Below are positions 54,424 through 61,088 of a DNA stretch of 64,000 nt, in pieces. The translations under genes and the position numbers were made by a program. The stretch comes from CAWANP01 sp963783445 (GTDB lineage: Bacteria > Chloroflexota > Anaerolineae > JAAYZQ01), in the NCBI GenBank assembly GCA_963783445.1, contig CAWANP010000003.1, positions 1 to 64,000 on the forward strand, read 5' to 3'. The notes beneath the pieces are model-generated. The model was not told the origin of the DNA and searched no databases. It was given only the letters and a program-made list of their open reading frames with translations. Numbering within the stretch: the stretch's first letter is position 1; every line of letters begins with the position of its first letter.

Positions 54424-56103
54424 ATGGCAGAGATACTTGGTCAACGCAAGCTAGCGTGGGAAGCAACCACGCTGGACGATACACTCGAACGTTTCCCAGA
54501 ACGACAACCCGAGTTCAAGACTGAATCAGGAATTCCGGTAGAGCGGATCTACACACCTGACGATGTGGATGGCACGTACCTGCACGACTTGGGATTCCCA
54601 GGCGAGTATCCCTTCAGCCGGGGGATCCAGCCGACGATGTATCGCGGGCGCTTCTGGACAATGCGCCAATACGCCGGCTTTGGCAGCGCCCTGGAAACCA
54701 ATGCTCGCTACAAATACCTTCTGGAACAGGGCCAGACTGGCCTCTCAGTTGCCTTCGATCTACCCACCCAGATCGGCTACGATTCGGATGATCCCATAGC
54801 GACCGGTGAGGTAGGCAAAGTCGGGGTGGCCATTTCTTCGCTGGAGGATATGGAGAGGCTATTTGATGGCATCCCACTGGATAAAGTCTCCACATCCATG
54901 ACCATCAATGCTCCCGCTACCGTGTTGTTGGCGATGTACATCGCCGTGGCCAAGAAACAGGCCGTGGATCCGAGAAAACTGCGGGGTACCGTTCAGAATG
55001 ATATTCTAAAAGAGTATGTTGCCCGGGGAACTTACATCTACCCCCCTGGCGCCTCTATGAGGCTCATCACAGATCTCTTTCGCTACTGCCACGAAGAGGT
55101 CCCCCTGTGGAACACCATCAGCATCAGCGGCTACCACATTCGCGAGGCAGGCAGCACCGCGGTTCAGGAGGTGGCCTTTACCCTGGCTAATGCCATCACC
55201 TACGTGCAATCGGCCCTCGATGCTGGGTTGGCCGTAGACGATTTTGCGCCGCGCTTGTCCTTCTTTTTCAATGCCCACAACAACCTTCTGGAAGAAGTGG
55301 CCAAGTTTCGAGCCGCTCGGCGGCTTTGGGCGCGGATCATGCGCGAGCGGTTCGGCGCCCAAGACCCGCGATCGTGGCGACTCCGCTTTCACACCCAGAC
55401 GGCGGGGTCGATGCTCACGGCCCAACAGCCAGAGAACAATGTCGTCCGCGTCGCGCTACAGGCGCTGGCTGCGGTGCTTGGCGGTACCCAGAGCCTGCAT
55501 ACCAACTCTCGCGATGAAGCGCTCAGTCTACCCACCGAGGATGCGGTACAGATCGCCCTACGAACTCAGCAGATCATCGCCCACGAAAGCGGCGTGGCCG
55601 ATTCTATCGATCCCCTGGCCGGCAGCTATTTGATCGAAAACTGGACGAATGAGATCGAAGAACGCGCCTCAGACTATATCAATAGGATCGATGCCGCTGG
55701 CGGCGCGCTGAGGGCCATCGAACAGGGCTATGTACAGCGTGAAATTCAGGAAAGCGCCTACCAGTGGCAGTTGGCCGTCGAGCAATCGGCCAAGATCGTT
55801 GTCGGCGTCAATCGCTTCCAGGTAGAGGAGAATGGATCCTCCAGTCGAGGGGGTGGACTCGAACTATTGCACGTCGATCCGGCCGTGGGCCAGCGCCAGG
55901 CGGCCCGGCTGGCGATTCTGCGAGCGCAAAGGGATGGAGAAGCAGTCGCGGTGGCGCTCTCTCGCCTGGAGGCTGGCGCGAAAGGGGATCAGAATCTGAT
56001 GCCCCTTGTCCTGGATGCAGTAGAAGCCTATGCAACACTGGGTGAGATTTGTAACGCGCTGCGCAGAGTATTTGGAGAGTACCAGGCATTTACTTCCGTC
56101 TAG
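54424..56103 (+). CDS. Methylmalonyl-CoA mutase large (catalytic) subunit
   Basis: The 559-residue substrate-binding subunit makes the B12-dependent switch between methylmalonyl-CoA and succinyl-CoA. Substrate-specificity positions are Tyr83 (TMRQYAGFG) and Arg201 (YVARGTYIYPP). They are 118 residues apart, matching Tyr89/Arg207 of Propionibacterium mutase. ISGYHIREAG carries the catalytic His. The barrel ends RLRFHTQTAGSMLTAQQPEN. The C-terminal B12 domain is absent and is supplied by a separate gene at 58935. It lies 9 bp after the biotinyl gene, so it is in the same operon. Confidence 0.94.
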   Translation: MAEILGQRKLAWEATTLDDTLERFPERQPEFKTESGIPVERIYTPDDVDGTYLHDLGFPGEYPFSRGIQPTMYRGRFWTMRQYAGFGSALETNARYKYLLEQGQTGLSVAFDLPTQIGYDSDDPIATGEVGKVGVAISSLEDMERLFDGIPLDKVSTSMTINAPATVLLAMYIAVAKKQAVDPRKLRGTVQNDILKEYVARGTYIYPPGASMRLITDLFRYCHEEVPLWNTISISGYHIREAGSTAVQEVAFTLANAITYVQSALDAGLAVDDFAPRLSFFFNAHNNLLEEVAKFRAARRLWARIMRERFGAQDPRSWRLRFHTQTAGSMLTAQQPENNVVRVALQALAAVLGGTQSLHTNSRDEALSLPTEDAVQIALRTQQIIAHESGVADSIDPLAGSYLIENWTNEIEERASDYINRIDAAGGALRAIEQGYVQREIQESAYQWQLAVEQSAKIVVGVNRFQVEENGSSSRGGGLELLHVDPAVGQRQAARLAILRAQRDGEAVAVALSRLEAGAKGDQNLMPLVLDAVEAYATLGEICNALRRVFGEYQAFTSV

Positions 56104-56178
56104 CACCGCAGCCCTGAAGGCGCGCTGAAGCTGGCCTCGGGGCCGATCAATCCAATCGATGAGGGGAGGGTGGGAACT

Positions 56179-56610
56179 ATGAAAGATAGCTTGGAGGTGC
56201 TGTTTTCGTCTGTGGCGAGGGTCCAGATACTGCGCCTGTTCCTGCCAAATCCTGAGCATGCATTCTATCAGCGCCAGATTGAGCGCAGGATCGGCCAGCC
56301 CATTCGGGCTGTGCAGCGCGAGGTCGCGCGCCTGGTCGAGATGGATCTACTGCTGCGTTCGGCAAGGGGAAATCGTGTATTCTATCGTGTGAATCCAGAT
56401 TTCCCTCTTCTTGCAGAATTGACTAGCCTGGTCCAGAAGGCAGCCGGCACGGATGAGAAGGAGCAGTCCGAGCCGGGCCGGTGGCCGATCCCTCCGGAAC
56501 CCTCGTGCATCCCGCAGCCTTTTCCCTGGATGGAGACGCCAGCACCATCACCCCTACCCGAGAAAGTACGGCAGATACAGGTGGAAGCCGAATGGGATCG
56601 GACGTATTAG
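56179..56610 (+). CDS. Winged-helix transcriptional regulator
   Basis: The 143-residue DNA-binding protein has a winged-helix pattern SLEVLFSSVARVQILRLF (helix 1), HAFYQRQIERRIGQPIRAVQ (helix-turn-helix) and LVEMDLLLRSARGNRVFYRV (wing). The Pro/Glu-rich tail has no known domain. Similar regulators (MarR_2/ArsR-like) often respond to small ligands. It sits inside the mutase cluster between the two large subunits, so it is the obvious candidate regulator of these genes. GAGGGGAGGG supports ATG 56179. Confidence 0.82.
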   Translation: MKDSLEVLFSSVARVQILRLFLPNPEHAFYQRQIERRIGQPIRAVQREVARLVEMDLLLRSARGNRVFYRVNPDFPLLAELTSLVQKAAGTDEKEQSEPGRWPIPPEPSCIPQPFPWMETPAPSPLPEKVRQIQVEAEWDRTY

Positions 56611-56710
56611 CTCTGGGGCGACAAGTCGCCAACAGCCAACCGGATGCGGGGTTTTCGCAGCCCTTGCCGCAACTCCGCCTCCATCCGCTGCAATGATGAC
56701 TGGGAGGACC

Positions 56711-57106
56711 ATGAAAATCGATCACATTGGGATCGTCGTACGCGACATCCAAGAAGCACTGCAGGTATACGAAACCGCGCTTGGCTTGCCTCTGAATGAA
56801 ATTGTGCTTGTCCCAGACCAGCAGGTCAATGTCGCTTTTTTGCCCATCGGCGAGAGCAACATAGAGTTGGTGCAACCCATGGCAGACGATACCGGCATCG
56901 CCAAGTTCCTGGAAAAGCGGGGCGAAGGCATCCATCATATTTCCATTGAAGTAGCCGATATTGAAGCATCTCTGGGCCAACTGAAAGAACAGGGCGTACA
57001 GCTCATCGACGAGGTACCTCGCCAGGGCGCGCATGGCCGCGTGGCTTTCATCCACCCCAAGGGAGCACACGGCGTCCTGATCGAGTTGATTCAGCACGAA
57101 GCGTAG
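56711..57106 (+). CDS. mce: Methylmalonyl-CoA epimerase
   Basis: The enzyme interconverts the (R)- and (S)-epimers of methylmalonyl-CoA so that carboxylase and mutase can be linked. The 131-residue VOC-fold protein begins MKIDHIGIVVRDIQEALQVY. Metal ligands are His5 (DHIGI), a Glu or Gln in NIELVQPM, His in GIHHISIEV and Glu in GVLIELIQ. This is the standard epimerase pattern, with KFLEKRGEGIHHI diagnostic. TGGGAGG precedes the ATG. Its presence supports real methylmalonyl-CoA flux through the cluster. Confidence 0.94.
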   Translation: MKIDHIGIVVRDIQEALQVYETALGLPLNEIVLVPDQQVNVAFLPIGESNIELVQPMADDTGIAKFLEKRGEGIHHISIEVADIEASLGQLKEQGVQLIDEVPRQGAHGRVAFIHPKGAHGVLIELIQHEA

Positions 57107-57152
57107 CAGACGCTACCGTGTAAAAACTCGCTGTCCGCGATTCTTCATCATG

Positions 57153-57161
57153 TGGTATAAT
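57153..57161 (+). promoter_or_regulatory. Extended -10 promoter before the second mutase gene
   Basis: TGTGGTATAATGG contains an extended -10 with a perfect TATAAT at 57156-57161, 24 bases before the ATG at 57186. No convincing -35 is seen. The 11-mer TGGTATAATGG is identical to that upstream of 43115. Confidence 0.55.
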
Positions 57162-57185
57162 GGAGTACTAGAAAGCGAGGCAGCC

Positions 57186-58865
57186 ATGTTTGAACAAGAG
57201 ACGCTGAGAGAACTGAAAGAACGCCAGAAAGAATGGGAAGAGACCACACTTCACAACACCCTGGCCCGCCACCGGGAACGACGTGACGAGTTCACGACCA
57301 CCTCGGGCGCGCCGGTGGAGCGCCTGTATACCCCACTGGACGTTGCCAGCCTGGACTATGCGCCGGATCTAGGCTTTCCAGGCGAGTATCCTTACACCAG
57401 AGGGATACATTCGACCATGTACCGCGGCAGGCTGTGGACCATGCGTATGTTCGCCGGCTTTGGCACTGCCGAGGAGACCAACACCCGCTACAGATATCTG
57501 CTCGATCAGGGCGAGACCGGCCTGTCGGTAGCGTTTGACATGCCCACCCTCTATGGCTACGATTCCGACGATCCTGCGGCATTGGGTGAGTTCGGCAAAT
57601 GTGGCGTGGCTGTATCCAGCCTGGCTGACATGGAGGCCTTGTTCAGCGGCATCCCCGTGGACGAGGTCACCACCTCGATGACCATCAACAGCCCGGCAGC
57701 CGTGGTCTGGGCCATGTACATGGCCATGGCCGAGAAGCGAGGCATCCCTCTGGATGTGCTGGGCGGAACCATTCAAAATGACATCTTGAAGGAGTATACC
57801 GCCCAGAAAGAATATATCTTCCCGCCCCAACCCTCGATGCGGCTGGTGGTCGACACCTTCGAGTTTGGCGGCAAGTACCTGCCCCGATGGAACACCATCA
57901 GCATCAGTGGCTACCACATCCGAGAGGCTGGCTCCACGGCGGCTCAGGAGTTGGCCTTTACCCTGGCCAACGGGCTGGAGTACGTGCGCTGGGGCATCGC
58001 TCGAGGGCTGGATGTGGACGACTTTGCCCCCCGGCTATCCTTCTTTTTCAACGCACACAATGATTTTTTCGAGGAAATTTGCAAGTTCCGGGCAGCAAGA
58101 CGCATCTGGGCCCGGGAGATGCGGGAAACCTTTGGGGCAAAAGATCCCCGGAGCTGGCTGCTGCGCTTCCACACCCAGACAGCGGGCAGCAGCCTGACGG
58201 CCCAGCAGCCGGAGAACAACGTCGTCCGCACGGCGTGGCAGGCGCTGGCCGCGGTGCTGGGCGGAACCCAGTCTCTGCACACCAACAGCATGGACGAAGC
58301 CCTGGCTCTGCCCAGCGAATACGCGGTCAAAGTTGCACTGCGTACCCAACAGCTCATCGCCCACGAAAGTGGTGCGGCCAACACGGTGGATCCGCTGGCC
58401 GGATCCTACTTTGTCGAGGCCCAGACCAACCGGTTGGAAAAAGAAGCGTACGACTATTTCCACAAGATCGAAGCACTGGGCGGCGTCCTACTCTCTATCG
58501 AGAAGGGTTTTTTCCAGCGCGAGATTGCCGAGGCAGCCTACCGGTACCAGATGGAGATCGACAGCCGGCAGCGGGTCGTCGTGGGCATCAACGAACATCT
58601 GGAGAAAGAGCCGGTCCACATTCCGCTGCTAAAGCTGGATCCAGAAGGGTACGAGCGCCAGGTGGCGCGCCTGGAACAGGTGAGGCGCGAGCGGGACAAT
58701 GAAAAAGTCGGCGTGACCCTCGAGGCCCTGCAGAGTACAGCCGAGGGCACCGAGAATACCATGCCCCGTATCCTGGATTGCGTGCGGGCCTACGCCACCC
58801 TGGGAGAGATCATGGGCGTCTTGCGTAAGGTCTTTGGCGAGTATCGGGAACCGGCGATTGTTTGA
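57186..58865 (+). CDS. Acyl-CoA mutase large subunit, isobutyryl-CoA mutase type
   Basis: The 559-residue paralogue has exactly the same length as the MCM subunit upstream. Its specificity pair differs: Phe89 (TMRMFAGFG) and Gln207 (YTAQKEYIFPP), 118 apart. That matches Phe80/Gln198 of isobutyryl-CoA mutase rather than the Tyr/Arg of methylmalonyl-CoA mutase. The residue 27 after Phe89 is Ala, which argues against 2-hydroxyisobutyryl-CoA mutase. ISGYHIREAG and LRFHTQTAGSSLTAQQPEN are intact. ATG 57186 follows GCGAGG; an earlier ATG (57150) overlaps the promoter. It should interconvert isobutyryl- and n-butyryl-CoA, using the shared B12 subunit downstream. Confidence 0.92.
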   Translation: MFEQETLRELKERQKEWEETTLHNTLARHRERRDEFTTTSGAPVERLYTPLDVASLDYAPDLGFPGEYPYTRGIHSTMYRGRLWTMRMFAGFGTAEETNTRYRYLLDQGETGLSVAFDMPTLYGYDSDDPAALGEFGKCGVAVSSLADMEALFSGIPVDEVTTSMTINSPAAVVWAMYMAMAEKRGIPLDVLGGTIQNDILKEYTAQKEYIFPPQPSMRLVVDTFEFGGKYLPRWNTISISGYHIREAGSTAAQELAFTLANGLEYVRWGIARGLDVDDFAPRLSFFFNAHNDFFEEICKFRAARRIWAREMRETFGAKDPRSWLLRFHTQTAGSSLTAQQPENNVVRTAWQALAAVLGGTQSLHTNSMDEALALPSEYAVKVALRTQQLIAHESGAANTVDPLAGSYFVEAQTNRLEKEAYDYFHKIEALGGVLLSIEKGFFQREIAEAAYRYQMEIDSRQRVVVGINEHLEKEPVHIPLLKLDPEGYERQVARLEQVRRERDNEKVGVTLEALQSTAEGTENTMPRILDCVRAYATLGEIMGVLRKVFGEYREPAIV

Positions 58866-58934
58866 GCTGCTGGGTATTGGATACTGGGAAATGTGTGTTG
58901 CGAGCTGGGTCGTACCCCATTGTTGGAGGCATAG

Positions 58935-59330
58935 ATGACAGACAGGAGAATACGCGTATTGGTTGCCAAGCCGGGCCTGGACGGCCACGACCGGGGCGCA
59001 AAAGTCATTGCTCGGGCGTTGCGCGACGCGGGCATGGAAGTAGTCTACACCGGCATCCGCCAGACGCCAGAGATGATTGCCGAGGCGGCGCTTCAAGAGG
59101 ACGTGAATGTGGTAGGCATGTCGATCTTGTCAGGCGCCCACATGACCCTTTTCCCCCGGGTGATGGAGTTGCTACGCGAGAACGATATGGAGGACGTGCT
59201 GATCCTGGCCGGCGGCATCATTCCCGACGAGGATGTACCAAGCCTATACGAGATGGGCATCCATGGTGTGTTTGGACCCGGTACCCCCACAGATGAAATC
59301 GTCAAGTTCATCTACGAGAACGCTGCGTGA
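58935..59330 (+). CDS. B12-binding small subunit of acyl-CoA mutase
   Basis: The 131-residue cobalamin-binding Rossmann domain supplies the cofactor to the separate catalytic subunits. The lower-ligand motif is in KPGLDGHDRGAKVIARAL, with His18 as the cobalt ligand. The conserved Ser and Gly loops follow in VGMSILSGAH and LILAGGIIPDEDV. Only one such gene exists beside two large subunits, so it may serve both. It overlaps the MeaB gene by four bases (GTGA). Confidence 0.94.
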   Translation: MTDRRIRVLVAKPGLDGHDRGAKVIARALRDAGMEVVYTGIRQTPEMIAEAALQEDVNVVGMSILSGAHMTLFPRVMELLRENDMEDVLILAGGIIPDEDVPSLYEMGIHGVFGPGTPTDEIVKFIYENAA

Positions 59331-60355
59331 CCGATCAGCTTGCAGAACTGGTTCTGGCCGGGCGCCGGCGCGCGATAGCGCGGGCCATCAGTCTGGTCGA
59401 GGGTAATGGCCCACAGGCCCAAGCTACCCTGGCCGCCCTTCACCCTCACACCGGACGGGCGCACATCGTCGGTGTCACCGGGCCCCCAGGTAGCGGCAAG
59501 AGTACGCTGGTCAACGCCCTCGCCCTACATCTGCGGCAGGACTCGGCCGAGTCCCCTGCCATGACGGTAGGCATCATTGCCGTCGACCCCACCAGCCCCT
59601 TCTCCGGGGGCGCCATCTTGGGCGACCGAATTCGCATGCGCGACCTGGCCGGCGACCGGGGCATCTTCATCCGCAGCATGGCCAGCCGGGGCAACCTGGG
59701 CGGGCTGGCCTGGGCCACCGCCGGCGCCGTCCGCATATTGGATGCGGCCGGCTATGACTTGATTATCGTCGAGACAGTCGGGGCTGGTCAGGCGGAGGTA
59801 GATGTTGCCAAAGCGGCACACACCACGGTCGTTGTCGAAGTACCAGGGTTGGGCGATGACATCCAGGCCATCAAGGCTGGGATCCTGGAGATTGCCGACG
59901 TTTTTGCCGTGAACAAAGCCGACCGGGAGGGGGCCGACCGCGCAGTGATGGCCCTGCGCATGATGCTCAACCTCAACGCAGGGATAGACTCCAGGTTTAT
60001 GCACCATGGGCGATTGATAGAAGCGGTCACCACAGCCTGCCGAAAAGAGGGTACACCCATCGACGCCTCGAGTTGGATTCCCTCCATCCACAAGACCGTA
60101 GCCACCAGGAGGGAAGGGATCGCCCAACTGGCCGAAGCCGTTCTGGCACACCGGGCTCACCTGGAACGTACGGGAGAGCTGGCCTGGCGCGAGCGGGAGC
60201 GGGCCGCTGCTGAATTGGAGGCAATCATTCAACAGGAATCGCTGCGCCGGATCCTGGAGGATACGGCCAAGGACCAACTAGCGTCCCTGGTCGACCAGAT
60301 CGCCCAGCGCCAGCTAGATCCCTACGCGGCGAGCCGGCAGTTGTTGAACGAGTAA
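59327..60355 (+). CDS. meaB: MeaB-type G3E GTPase, mutase chaperone
   Basis: MeaB/ArgK GTPases load adenosylcobalamin into the mutase and protect it from inactivation. The product has 342 residues from GTG 59327. The P-loop is GVTGPPGSGKSTLVNAL, then AVDPTSPFSGGAILGDRIRM. The switch III-like region is RSMASRGNLGGLAWAT, Walker B IIVETVGAGQAEVDVA and the base-specificity motif AVNKADREGADRA. A helical C-terminal dimerisation arm is present. It is translationally coupled to the B12 subunit. Confidence 0.95.
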   Translation: MTDQLAELVLAGRRRAIARAISLVEGNGPQAQATLAALHPHTGRAHIVGVTGPPGSGKSTLVNALALHLRQDSAESPAMTVGIIAVDPTSPFSGGAILGDRIRMRDLAGDRGIFIRSMASRGNLGGLAWATAGAVRILDAAGYDLIIVETVGAGQAEVDVAKAAHTTVVVEVPGLGDDIQAIKAGILEIADVFAVNKADREGADRAVMALRMMLNLNAGIDSRFMHHGRLIEAVTTACRKEGTPIDASSWIPSIHKTVATRREGIAQLAEAVLAHRAHLERTGELAWRERERAAAELEAIIQQESLRRILEDTAKDQLASLVDQIAQRQLDPYAASRQLLNE

Positions 60356-60386
60356 GGGCACAGCTTGACGACCCGGGAGTAGTGAT

Positions 60387-61034
60387 ATGCCCACCACTGA
60401 GATCTTGGCCGGCCTGGAAAGCTTCAACGAGAGACTCCAACACGACCGGGAGCTAACACATGCCTCGGTGGCGCCTGCGCACTCTGCCAAAGTCCTGTTC
60501 ATCAGTTGCTCTGATGCCCGCATTCCGGTGGCGCTGATTGCCCAACTTGATCCTGGTTCTCTTTTTGCCACGCGCAATGTCGCCAATGTCGTACCACCCT
60601 TCGGCACTGGTCAAATAGGTACTGGCGCTGTGATTGAGTATGCCGTGCTTCACTTGCATGTGCAGCACATTGTCATTATGGGACATACTGACTGTGGTGG
60701 CATCAGAGCTTTGGATGAGATGCCTGATTGGAATGAAAGACCGCACATTGCCCGCTGGATCGAATACGCTCGTCCGGCAAAAACCAAGATCGATGCCAGT
60801 GGCCTGCCAGAAATAGATCGGCACCTGGCGACGGTACGCGAGAATGTTCTTCTACAACTAGAAAACCTGCGTTCCTACGATCCGGTACGTGAAGGTGAGC
60901 GGTCTGCAGATATCGAATTGCACGGCTGGGTCTACCATCTGGAGACCGGTATGGTGGAGGTCTACGAACCTGAAGCTGATCGATGGAGGCCACTAGCTCC
61001 GAACCGGCAGGACGCTACTGAAACGAAAGAGTGA
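60387..61034 (+). CDS. Beta-class carbonic anhydrase
   Basis: This zinc enzyme interconverts CO2 and bicarbonate. The 215-residue product has Cys and the Asp-Arg pair in FISCSDARIPV, and His and Cys ligands in VIMGHTDCGGIRAL. The N-terminal helix and FATRNVANVVPPFGTGQ are typical of beta-carbonic anhydrases, and the C-terminus is RSADIELHGWVYHLETGMVE. It lies 31 bp after meaB in the same direction and may be cotranscribed. If so it could balance bicarbonate for a carboxylase step in the cluster. Confidence 0.93.
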   Translation: MPTTEILAGLESFNERLQHDRELTHASVAPAHSAKVLFISCSDARIPVALIAQLDPGSLFATRNVANVVPPFGTGQIGTGAVIEYAVLHLHVQHIVIMGHTDCGGIRALDEMPDWNERPHIARWIEYARPAKTKIDASGLPEIDRHLATVRENVLLQLENLRSYDPVREGERSADIELHGWVYHLETGMVEVYEPEADRWRPLAPNRQDATETKE

Positions 61035-61061
61035 GCGGGCTGAGAAGTTCAGCCCGCTCAC
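61031..61061. terminator. Shared bidirectional terminator
   Basis: A perfect 13-bp stem (GTGAGCGGGCTGA / TCAGCCCGCTCAC) with a 5-base loop overlaps the carbonic anhydrase stop codon and lies 28 bp from the gyrB stop on the other strand. It can end both convergent transcripts. Confidence 0.8.
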
Positions 61062-61088
61062 TCCTGTACCCAGCTACCAAAAGTCAGC

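Noticed and set aside
57186..58865. 2-hydroxyisobutyryl-CoA mutase as identity of the second mutase subunit
   Set aside because: HcmA has Ile at the first specificity position and an Asp about 27 residues later. Here they are Phe and Ala, so isobutyryl-CoA mutase type fits better.
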